Assembly (NCBI GenBank): GCA_030634125.1
Contig: DAOWBJ010000149.1
Location: forward strand, 1 to 5,258
Reading direction: 5' to 3'
DNA from: Victivallales bacterium
GTDB lineage: Bacteria; Verrucomicrobiota; Lentisphaeria; Victivallales; Victivallaceae
Length of the DNA stretch: 5,258 nucleotides
Below, in pieces: positions 1 to 5,258 of the stretch; positions within the stretch are counted from its first letter, which is position 1; each line of letters begins with the position of its first letter. The position numbers and the translations under genes are program-made. Below the pieces are notes generated by a model. The model had not been told where the DNA came from. It did not search any database and was given only the letters and a program-made list of their open reading frames with translations.

Positions 1-294
1 AAAAAACAGTAAAAATGCCGCTAGGCCAGTAGCTAAAGCGGAAGAAAAACGTACCGCAAAAGCGTTTTCCCCGAATATTATGATTGAAGCAGCATTCAGC
101 CAATAACCCAATACAGGTTTTTCAAAATAACGTACATTGATAAGTTTTGGGACAATCCAATCTCCGGTTTCAATCATTTCGCGGGGTATTTCGGCGTAAC
201 GGAATTCATCTGGCGTGAGCATTGGTTTGCCACCCAGCGGCAATATATAAATCAGGATATATATAAAGATTAGACCGATATAGTATTTTTTCAT
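1..294 (-). CDS. ArnT-like lipid-linked sugar glycosyltransferase, second paralogue, N-terminal 98 codons only
   Basis: This is the 5' part of a gene whose remainder lies beyond the left edge; all 98 codons are open. The N-terminus is a hydrophobic first membrane segment (about residues 4-20) followed by the first periplasmic loop of ArnT/PMT-type GT-C glycosyltransferases: TPDEFRYAEIPREM (27-40), GDWIVPKL, then YFEKPVLGYWLNA and NAFAVRFSSA. The Asp of TPDE (residue 29) and the Glu-Lys of YFEKP (58-59) match positions that in ArnT are catalytic or bind the metal and lipid phosphate (family knowledge). It is about 70% identical (44 of 63 aligned residues, counted by eye) to the complete upstream ArnT and clearly its paralogue. 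Its ATG overlaps the upstream stop as ATGA, so translation is probably coupled; the nearest AAGGA lies 12 bases upstream. Predicted role: inner-membrane transfer of a sugar from polyprenyl phosphate to lipid A or another envelope acceptor. The sugar and acceptor are unknown, and intactness past residue 98 cannot be judged. Confidence 0.88.
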   Translation of the reverse strand, partial: MKKYYIGLIFIYILIYILPLGGKPMLTPDEFRYAEIPREMIETGDWIVPKLINVRYFEKPVLGYWLNAASIIIFGENAFAVRFSSALATGLAAFLLFF

Positions 295-1952
295 TTTTTC
301 TTGTATTCCTTCACAAATACTTTATTTTCCCAGACGCCGCTTTCGAAATCAGGCAGAGTCTTGCGATGTTTATTGGAATCCATAATAATTATAACATTCT
401 TCGTGGGATTCGTGATCATTTTTAAGAAATCTTCTTTTTTCAACAGGCGATGCGTTGAATCTTTGCGTTTCAAACCGTATGTCAACTCGCCGGCCTTGTG
501 ATAAAGGTAAACATCATCGCGCTTGAACGCCCAACAAACTGAACTAATCAGGTTCTTGTACGAAACCAGAACAGTTTTATCATTAACTTTATCTTTGAAT
601 TTTTCCAGCTGCGCGATCGGTGCTTTTTTAATTTCGATAAAACCAGGAACTACGAGGTGAAAAGCAAACATCACAATTACAGCGCCAAACGCGAAATGAC
701 CAAATTTCATATAAGCGTCTTTCCGCTTGACGGCAGTCTGCAGGAGTACCGCCCAGATTAGAAGAGCTGTTGCCGCGATTGCCCATTTGTAAGTCTCGTC
801 CGCGCCGTAAAGTCCGCGTTTGATGATGTTTTGAGAAAATAATATTTGTGCCGCAGCTACAGCAGTTACGGCTATACATAATGCTTTATAAAGGATTTTT
901 AATGTTAAATCAAAATCTTTAAATTTTCCGGCTTTAATATATTCGTTGAGTCCAAAGGCAATCAATATCGCGATCCCGGGGAAACAGGGCAAAATATAAG
1001 TTATTAATTTTCCGCTTGATGCTGAACACAGCAGAAACGGAAAAACTATCCAGCACGCAGCATAGCGCAATAAAGGTTTCTTGAAAAAATCTTTGTATTT
1101 ACTGCCGTAGCCTTTGATGATCTGCGGCAATAAGAACATCCACGGCAAAGATCCCGCAATAATTACTGGAATAAAAAACCACCAGCCCTGCGGGTGCTGA
1201 GAAGATTTGTTTCCGAAAAAACGCTCAATGTGTTCCACCCAAAAGAAATAATGCCAGAAATCCCCGTCCCGCAAGTGCACCATCGTTACCCAGGGCGCGA
1301 TTGTCAGTAAAACCATCACCAATGGAATCCAGGGCAGTGAGAAAATACTTTTCCAGCGTTTCTGCCACAATAAAAATACCAGAATAACGCTTCCGGGAAA
1401 AGCAAAAGCCAGGAAGCCTTTGGTTAAAAACGCCCCGCCGCAAAAAGCTCCGGCCGCCATGAGATAGCCGATTTTCGCGTGATCCCATTTTTCCCGCTCA
1501 CTGGCGCAGAAAAACGCTATCAGCGTCCCGGTTAGAAAGAAGTTCAGAGGAGTATCCAGAACCGCGTAAGTTCCGACTCCGAACACCAATCCCGAGGTTA
1601 AATAAATCGTCGCGGTCATGAAAGCGAGACGTCTGTCGGCAAAACGCCGTATAAACCAGCCCAGCATCAAAGCGGTGCACAAAGCCAGCAACGCCGAAGA
1701 AAAGCGCACGGCAAAAGCATTTTTACCGAAAGCCTTTAAGGAAAGAGCGTTCAGCCAGTGCCCCATTACCGGTTTCTCAAAATAAGCCAGATTGTTGAGT
1801 TTCGGCACGACCCAGTCATTATGAATGATGAGTTCACGGGCTATTTCCGCGTAACGCGGCTCGTCCGGCGTATAGAGAGGGCGGAAAGATAATGTACCCA
1901 GATACAACAAAGCGAAAAGTCCGGCTAATATTACAAATGCTTTTTTATTCAC
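291..1952 (-). CDS. arnT: ArnT-family lipid A glycosyltransferase (undecaprenyl phosphate-aminoarabinose transferase-like)
   Basis: This is a full-length, 553-aa multi-membrane-spanning GT-C enzyme; E. coli ArnT is about 550 aa. Known family members transfer 4-amino-4-deoxy-L-arabinose (or, in some bacteria, galactosamine) from undecaprenyl phosphate to lipid A phosphates on the periplasmic side of the inner membrane, which lowers polymyxin binding. Visible signatures: TPDEPRYAEIAREL (28-41, Asp30), YFEKPVMGHWLNA (57-69, Glu59 and Lys60), GTYAVLDTP (127-135, Asp133), TKGFLAFAFP (177-186), FWHYFFWVEHIERFF (232-246, His241), IPVIIAGSLPW (261-271), SSGKLITYILPCFP (312-325), and a C-terminal periplasmic domain (about 440-553) with FKRDDVYLYHKAGELTYGL (476-494). 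The match extends into this C-terminal domain, which favours ArnT over generic PMT-family proteins. The start is GTG with AGGA eight bases upstream; an ATG two bases further upstream runs straight into TGA. It overlaps the next paralogue by four bases. The true sugar donor is not shown, because no other arn genes are visible. Confidence 0.9.
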   Translation of the reverse strand: MNKKAFVILAGLFALLYLGTLSFRPLYTPDEPRYAEIARELIIHNDWVVPKLNNLAYFEKPVMGHWLNALSLKAFGKNAFAVRFSSALLALCTALMLGWFIRRFADRRLAFMTATIYLTSGLVFGVGTYAVLDTPLNFFLTGTLIAFFCASEREKWDHAKIGYLMAAGAFCGGAFLTKGFLAFAFPGSVILVFLLWQKRWKSIFSLPWIPLVMVLLTIAPWVTMVHLRDGDFWHYFFWVEHIERFFGNKSSQHPQGWWFFIPVIIAGSLPWMFLLPQIIKGYGSKYKDFFKKPLLRYAACWIVFPFLLCSASSGKLITYILPCFPGIAILIAFGLNEYIKAGKFKDFDLTLKILYKALCIAVTAVAAAQILFSQNIIKRGLYGADETYKWAIAATALLIWAVLLQTAVKRKDAYMKFGHFAFGAVIVMFAFHLVVPGFIEIKKAPIAQLEKFKDKVNDKTVLVSYKNLISSVCWAFKRDDVYLYHKAGELTYGLKRKDSTHRLLKKEDFLKMITNPTKNVIIIMDSNKHRKTLPDFESGVWENKVFVKEYKKK

Positions 1953-1964
1953 ATTAAAATTCCT
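1949..1964 (-). promoter_or_regulatory. arnT ribosome binding site with start-stop ATGTGA overlapping the GTG start
   Basis: Read on the minus strand, AGGA (1964-1961) is followed by eight bases and then the GTG start (1952-1950). An ATG sits at 1954-1952, six bases from the AGGA and so at a more usual distance, but its next codon is TGA (1951-1949). Only the GTG frame continues into the ArnT protein, so GTG is the chosen start. The ATG-TGA pair overlaps the real start and could compete for initiating ribosomes. That effect is inferred, not shown. Confidence 0.6.
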
Positions 1965-2139
1965 GTTATTAACTTAAATCGTAGACATAAACTAGCCTGA
2001 TTTTGCAATTTAGCAACAAAAGAAGGCATCAAAAATCGCTTAGAAGTCTCTTGAGCTGTTAAATAATCTTGAAAATCATGCTGAAATTTAAGAAAAAATG
2101 ATTTTTTTTTGTTTAAATACAGGAAATTTTCTAATTATG

Positions 2140-2167
2140 AGCTAGATTATACGTTTCTGATATAGCT
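2140..2167. promoter_or_regulatory. Imperfect dyad over the leftward -10, possible operator
   Basis: Arm AGCTAGATTA (2140-2149) and arm TGATATAGCT (2158-2167) form an inverted repeat with 8 of 10 matching positions around an eight-base centre. The leftward TATAAT (2146-2151) lies within it, and a rightward promoter-like sequence begins near its right side. A site like this could be bound by a dimeric regulator of the divergent genes. No specific regulator family is recognised, and short dyads are common in AT-rich DNA. Confidence 0.25.
2146..2151 (-). promoter_or_regulatory. Candidate -10 element of the leftward arnT operon promoter
   Basis: The minus strand reads TATAAT, a perfect sigma-70-type -10. 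Transcription would begin near 2139-2140 and give an untranslated leader of roughly 187 bases before the arnT GTG. At spacings of 16-19 bases upstream there are only AT-rich hexamers such as TTAATT or TAATTT, so the -35 is poor. The promoter might need an activator, or this may be a chance match in AT-rich DNA. Confidence 0.35.
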
Positions 2168-2185
2168 TAAATTAAAATATAGAAT
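2155..2185 (+). promoter_or_regulatory. Weak candidate rightward promoter for the 29-aa basic protein
   Basis: TATAGA (2178-2183) or the overlapping TAGAAT (2180-2185, one mismatch to TATAAT) would be the -10. With the first, TTCTGA (2155-2160) sits 17 bases upstream as a poor -35. Transcription would start near 2190-2193, leaving a leader of about 27 bases that contains the AAGGA ribosome binding site. The placement is sensible but the sequence match is weak. Confidence 0.25.
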
Positions 2186-2218
2186 GATTTTAAATAATAG
2201 AAACAACAAGGATTAACC

Positions 2219-2308
2219 ATGGGTAACCTGAAAAAGAAAAGGCGCAAAAAGATTGCTAAGCATAAGCGCAAAAAGATTTTGAAGTCAATGAGACACAAAA
2301 CTAAATAG
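2219..2308 (+). CDS. 29-aa Lys/Arg-rich ribosomal-type protein, bS22/mS38 (AURKAIP1/COX24 domain-like)
   Basis: This is a tiny ORF starting MGNLKKKRRKKIAKHKRKK and ending LKSMRHKTK; more than half of its residues are Lys or Arg. An excellent AAGGA (2208-2212) lies six bases before the ATG, which supports real translation. The pattern, with a short Met-Gly start, a KKRRKK cluster, KHKRKKIL and a terminal R-H-K, matches what I recall of the short bacterial COX24/AURKAIP1-domain proteins. These include the 33-aa bS22 of mycobacteria and mitochondrial mS38, which thread through small-subunit rRNA near the decoding region. Its probable role is therefore a small ribosomal subunit protein stabilising 16S rRNA. 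It stands alone between divergent genes and is followed by a strong hairpin, so it may be a monocistronic, highly expressed unit. A generic nucleic-acid-binding peptide is the alternative, and low complexity makes the family call less certain than the gene itself. Confidence 0.78.
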   Translation: MGNLKKKRRKKIAKHKRKKILKSMRHKTK

Positions 2309-2349
2309 TTTTTTGCATTGATTTGGAATTATTATAAGCTTAACCGCTT

Positions 2350-2385
2350 ACATCCCTCTTGCTTCCGGTAAGGGGGATGTTCTTT
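2350..2385 (+). terminator. 13-bp hairpin with short T-rich tail, probable terminator or attenuator
   Basis: ACATCCCTCTTGC (2350-2362) pairs with GGTAAGGGGGATGT (stem part 2368-2380) around a five-base loop TTCCG, giving 13 pairs of which two are G-T wobbles. A modest T-rich tail (TCTTT, 2381-2385) follows. It lies 41 bases after the small basic gene and ends 18 bases before the TPR gene's ATG. The simplest reading is an intrinsic terminator for the small gene. Because the tail is short and the TPR ribosome binding site follows at once, partial read-through or a leader structure for the TPR gene is also possible. A small five-base stem (2335-2339 with 2346-2350) abuts it on the left. Confidence 0.6.
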
Positions 2386-2398
2386 AAGAGAGGAGTGG

Positions 2399-4141
2399 AT
2401 GAAAAAAAATATTTATTTATTTATTATTTTTCTATGTCCTGTCATTTCCTTGTTTTCAGCGGAAATAGGTGTCGATACTGACACCAGCCATCTTGAATCT
2501 CTCCCGGTCGCGCCTTTATTATCACCTGTTGATAAATCAGAGATCAAAGGATTAAGTCATTTTGGCGCGTCTTTGTTTATTAAAAAACACTCAGAATCTT
2601 CCGATCAGCTTCTGGCTGCATTAGCGGAAAACCCGAACTCTTCACGAATTTTGGCATTTCTGCTTAGAAATTTTCGAAATTACGAAGTTCCGGACAGTCA
2701 GCTCAGAACTTTTATCGCCATCGCTAAAGCTAATCCGCGCGCGCTTCCGCTCAATGTAGCGGCTTTAACTCTGGTTGACTGCGTGAAGCCGGCAAGCGGC
2801 AGCTCGATAGACCTGAAACGTGCATTGGCTGAAAAATGTATTGCGGAAAATGATCTCGACAAATTCAATGAAATTCAGTTCGTGCTCTTTGAAAATATAG
2901 TCAAAACTCTAAGCGCTATTTATCTCAAACAAAAAAAATATAATCAGGGCGATGAGTTATTTGAGCAGCTTTTCGAAAACAAAAAACTTTATCAACATAA
3001 TGTTTTTCTGCAGTTGGCGGTGATTTTCTACACACATGCTGCTCAAGATGCTGACAAATCAAGAAGATTTTTATGGCTGCGGCCAAGTCGTGCCGAGCAG
3101 TACGAAGAACGCAAACGAGAGCTTCTTGCTTTACTGTACTCCCGCTCGGATAAGACAGATGAGATGAAAAAAGTAATAAAGCATCTTACTTTTCTTCAAA
3201 AGCTTGGCTTATTGGATGAGGCAAAAAATTTGTTGCTTGAGCAGTTGGCAAAACAACCGGCAAAACCTGTTTTGCAAATCGCGCTGGCTGAATTGTTTAA
3301 CAAACAGAAAAAATACGTCCTCGCTGCTACGGTATGGCAAAAAATGGCAAAACGTAATCCGGGGAATAAGTTTTTCCGGCTGAAAGTCGCGGAAAACGCG
3401 TTTAGCGCGGGTTTATACCAGCTTGCCGCAGAAAATTATGATAGGATATTACAGTATTCTCAAAAAAAGAATCCTTCGATTATTTTTATGCTAATTCTTT
3501 CAAAATTGCAGCTTGGTATGCCGGACATCGCCTGGGTGTTGCTCAAAATGCTCCCGGAGACAGCGCGATTTGCTGAAATCAGGACTCATGTGTTAAGTGT
3601 TTCGGGCAAGGATAAGCAGGCGTTTGAAGTACTTTCTAAACTTATTTCAAATTCCCTGAAAAAGCCTGACAAAAAGCTTTATTTTTTCTGGCTGGTTCTC
3701 GCGGTTAAGTCTGAAAGTCCTGAAACGCAATTAAATTGCTTGAAAACAGCACAAGCCAATCTGGACGCGAAAGATGCTGAAGTGGCAAATTCGGTAGGAT
3801 ATACTTATGCTGATCTCAACAAAAATTTACCTGAAGCCAAAAAGCTCATTGCTTATGCCTTGAGCCAGAAAAAGGATTGTCCTGAATATTTAGACAGCAT
3901 GGCGTGGGTGCTTTTCCGCATGAAGAAATTTAAACAAGCCGCGACTTATATTAAAAAAGCTGTTTTGCAGGAGGGTAAGTATCCCAACGCTATTCTTGCG
4001 GATCACGCGGGAGATATTTTTAATGCCGTTGGCGATAAAAAGAAAGCGTTGTATTATTGGAAATTAGCTCTGAAAATATTTAGTTTTGACCTCGATGAAA
4101 ATAAAATAATTAAAAAAATAAAGGATATTGAAAGTAGATAA
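2399..4141 (+). CDS. Exported tetratricopeptide repeat protein
   Basis: This 580-aa protein has a typical signal peptide: Met-Lys-Lys, a hydrophobic stretch to about residue 19, and probable cleavage near residues 20-21 (LFSAE). It has no lipobox at the cleavage region, so it is probably periplasmic or surface-associated rather than a lipoprotein. Most of the remainder is helical repeat. Recognisable TPR-like units lie at about 257-286 (LGLLDEAKNLLLEQLAKQP), 290-355, 463-492 (NSVGYTYADL...EAKKLIAYAL), 496-524 (YLDSMAWVLFRMKKFKQAA) and 533-560 (ADHAGDIFNAVGDKKKALYY). The C-terminal trio, a YLDS-W unit followed by a DHxGD unit, is characteristic of bacterial envelope TPR proteins. TPRs bind protein partners; no catalytic domain is seen and no specific function is claimed. 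The ATG follows AGAGGAG (2389-2395) at a short distance and is the first in-frame start with a full signal peptide. An A8 run directly follows the ATG. A transporter gene follows after 21 bases. Confidence 0.9.
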   Translation: MKKNIYLFIIFLCPVISLFSAEIGVDTDTSHLESLPVAPLLSPVDKSEIKGLSHFGASLFIKKHSESSDQLLAALAENPNSSRILAFLLRNFRNYEVPDSQLRTFIAIAKANPRALPLNVAALTLVDCVKPASGSSIDLKRALAEKCIAENDLDKFNEIQFVLFENIVKTLSAIYLKQKKYNQGDELFEQLFENKKLYQHNVFLQLAVIFYTHAAQDADKSRRFLWLRPSRAEQYEERKRELLALLYSRSDKTDEMKKVIKHLTFLQKLGLLDEAKNLLLEQLAKQPAKPVLQIALAELFNKQKKYVLAATVWQKMAKRNPGNKFFRLKVAENAFSAGLYQLAAENYDRILQYSQKKNPSIIFMLILSKLQLGMPDIAWVLLKMLPETARFAEIRTHVLSVSGKDKQAFEVLSKLISNSLKKPDKKLYFFWLVLAVKSESPETQLNCLKTAQANLDAKDAEVANSVGYTYADLNKNLPEAKKLIAYALSQKKDCPEYLDSMAWVLFRMKKFKQAATYIKKAVLQEGKYPNAILADHAGDIFNAVGDKKKALYYWKLALKIFSFDLDENKIIKKIKDIESR

Positions 4142-4162
4142 ATCCATCACTTTCTATTTATT

Positions 4163-5194
4163 ATGGATAAATTTCTTGAACTTTTACCCTATTCCGGCAA
4201 GGCGGTTGTTTCAATTTTCATAATCGCTCTTGCGGGAGTTTTTCTTGTCCGCAGTAAAATTATAAGCAAAGACTCCTTGCGGGTCCTGGGGCATCTGATT
4301 GTTTATATGCTTCTTCCCTGTCTGCTTTTTCACAAAATCGCGGCATCAGTTTCATGGGAGCAGCTGCAGGAATACTGGGTTTTCCCAATGACCTGTGTTT
4401 TGTACATATTTTGGGGGCTTCTGCTGGGCTGGATCACCATCAAAATATGTAAACCCCGCAAGGAAATGGAATCCGGGGTTGTTGCCGCCATCGCTTTTAC
4501 TAATTCCGGCTATATCCCCATTGCTTTAGTTATCGCGATAACAACTATTTTTCCTGTTTTCATGAACGATCCGCAAGCTGAAGACAAAGCTGTAGCATTT
4601 ATCGCCATATATTTACTTGCTTATACCCCGGTACTTTGGACCATCGGATATTCGCTTGTCAGCGGCAAAAAATTATCCGACATAACTTTACGAAAATTGT
4701 TTCCGCCTCCAGTTATAGGTATATTGGCGGGAGTATGCGCAGGCATGATCCTGCCGCTAAAGGATTTCTTTTGTTCCGCGGATGGTTTTTTGCATCCGGT
4801 ATACAGAGCCGCGGGCGTAATCGGCGATGCGACAATTCCATGTGTTTTGATATTACTCGGTGGCTGCCTGGCTTCCGGTCCGGTCCGCGGCGTGGTCAAC
4901 AAACGCACAATTTTCAGTGTTGTTCTGATAAAATTAATAATCTTTCCGACTATAGCTATATGTTATGTTTTACTGCTTCGTTATCTAGGGGCTTTGCCCG
5001 CGAACATGCTGGCGTCCATAGTTTTAGTCATTGAGGCGGGGGCACCTCCCGCAAATAATCTGGTCGTCATGGCTTCGGTAGCTAATCCCGAAATCGAAGA
5101 CGGTATGGCAACAATTATTTTCTGGACTTATCTATCCTCGATTATAACGTTAACCTTGACTGTCGTAGCCGCAATGTGGGTCTTCGGAGCGTAA
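4163..5194 (+). CDS. AEC (auxin efflux carrier) family transporter
   Basis: This is a 343-aa integral membrane protein, a usual length for bacterial AEC carriers, with about ten hydrophobic segments (roughly 12-30, 38-60, 73-95, 105-133, 143-166, 182-198, 211-238, 248-273, 280-304, 313-341). Family signatures: VYMLLPCLLFHKIA (47-60), the broken helix FTNSGYIPIALV (112-123), FPPPVIGILAG (180-190), IGDATIPCVLILLGGCLA (220-237) and a second broken-helix motif EAGAPPANNL (291-300). These crossover helices shape the substrate site in PIN/AEC and bile-acid-transporter-fold proteins. Known bacterial members carry organic anions such as malate or malonate; the substrate here is not predictable. The gene follows the TPR gene after 21 bases with no terminator between them, so they are likely co-transcribed. 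No Shine-Dalgarno sequence is visible before the ATG (the preceding bases are T/A-rich), yet ATG is the first start after the upstream in-frame stop and gives a complete first helix. Confidence 0.88.
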   Translation: MDKFLELLPYSGKAVVSIFIIALAGVFLVRSKIISKDSLRVLGHLIVYMLLPCLLFHKIAASVSWEQLQEYWVFPMTCVLYIFWGLLLGWITIKICKPRKEMESGVVAAIAFTNSGYIPIALVIAITTIFPVFMNDPQAEDKAVAFIAIYLLAYTPVLWTIGYSLVSGKKLSDITLRKLFPPPVIGILAGVCAGMILPLKDFFCSADGFLHPVYRAAGVIGDATIPCVLILLGGCLASGPVRGVVNKRTIFSVVLIKLIIFPTIAICYVLLLRYLGALPANMLASIVLVIEAGAPPANNLVVMASVANPEIEDGMATIIFWTYLSSIITLTLTVVAAMWVFGA

Positions 5195-5258
5195 AAGCAG
5201 AAAAAATACTTGTAGGAATTTGTTATTTTGACAGGATAAAAGAAAAATCTTGTCAATT
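5195..5258. other. Non-coding right edge with TTGACA/TGTCAA inverted repeat
   Basis: These 64 bases after the AEC stop are A/T-rich and contain no gene start with coding potential. TTGACA (5228-5233) and TGTCAA (5251-5256) are inverted six-base arms with 17 bases between them. TTGACA equals a -35 consensus, but no -10 lies at the right distance on the plus strand. A weak AT-only pairing (AAAATAC near 5206 with GTTATTTT near 5222) could aid termination but is not a convincing terminator. The second arm may belong to a promoter that continues beyond the window. Confidence 0.3.

Noticed and set aside
301..1680. Short open frames on both strands within the arnT gene
   Set aside because: All lie inside a full-length ArnT with motifs along its whole length, and their products show no family resemblance.
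1953..2218. Riboswitch or small RNA in the divergent intergenic region
   Set aside because: The region is AT-rich with only short, weak stems. I saw no known riboswitch core or GC-containing multi-helix fold.
2297..2314. AAAACT/AGTTTT inverted repeat followed by T6 over the stop of the small basic gene, as a terminator
   Set aside because: The stem is six A/T-rich pairs with one C-G pair, too weak for a standard intrinsic terminator, and the much stronger hairpin at 2350-2380 explains termination better.
4139..4163. The TPR stop codon is in the same frame as the AEC start, suggesting a possible fused or read-through protein
   Set aside because: A shared frame occurs by chance one time in three. 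The stop is a plain TAA, both proteins have complete independent ends, and joining a periplasmic TPR domain to this transporter makes no clear sense.
4636..5034. A 132-codon plus-strand open frame inside the transporter gene
   Set aside because: It lies out of frame within the well-supported AEC coding sequence, its product is rich in Arg, Ser and Phe with no recognisable motif, and it has no convincing ribosome binding site. It is a shadow frame.
5228..5256. TTGACA with TGTCAA as a complete promoter or phage-type attachment site
   Set aside because: No -10 lies 16-18 bases downstream of TTGACA, the arms are only six bases, and no integrase or tRNA is nearby. It is kept only as a short inverted repeat.
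1..5258. CRISPR array, insertion sequence, defence or secretion island
   Set aside because: There are no repeated spacers, transposase motifs, terminal repeats or nuclease/ATPase domains. All four complete genes and the partial one have ordinary envelope, transport or ribosomal assignments.

Overview
This 5.26 kb window looks like ordinary chromosome from a Gram-negative bacterium. There is no mobile element, CRISPR array, rRNA or tRNA in it. Two proteins of the ArnT (lipid A glycosyltransferase) family and a secreted TPR protein point to an outer-membrane, LPS-bearing cell. A 29-residue Lys/Arg-rich protein of the bS22/mS38 (AURKAIP1/COX24-like) type would fit the PVC group (Lentisphaerota/Verrucomicrobiota) or Bacteroidota-like lineages. 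Most starts are preceded by AGGA-type ribosome binding sites, which argues against Bacteroidota. The assignment to a PVC-like organism is an inference with modest confidence.

Layout. Leftward (minus strand): a complete 553-aa ArnT-family glycosyltransferase (291-1952) is followed by the first 98 codons of a second ArnT-family paralogue (1-294, running off the left edge). The two overlap by ATGA and are about 70% identical over the conserved N-terminal catalytic region, so this is a tandem pair in one operon. Divergent intergenic region (1953-2218): AT-rich, with a perfect TATAAT on the minus strand inside an imperfect dyad, and a weaker promoter-like sequence pointing right. Rightward (plus strand): the 29-aa basic protein (2219-2308), a strong 13-bp hairpin (2350-2380) that is probably a terminator or attenuator, a 580-aa exported TPR protein (2399-4141), and a 343-aa AEC (auxin efflux carrier) family transporter (4163-5194). 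The last 64 bases hold no gene.

How the parts may work together. The minus-strand pair should act on the outer face of the inner membrane, moving a sugar from undecaprenyl phosphate to lipid A or another envelope glycan. None of the other arn genes is in the window. The TPR and AEC genes are 21 bases apart and probably co-transcribed, but no shared function can be read from the sequence. The most noteworthy points are the tandem ArnT paralogues, the tiny ribosomal-type gene, the start-stop ATGTGA overlapping the arnT GTG start, and the dyad over the leftward -10. I found no convincing novel multi-gene system.
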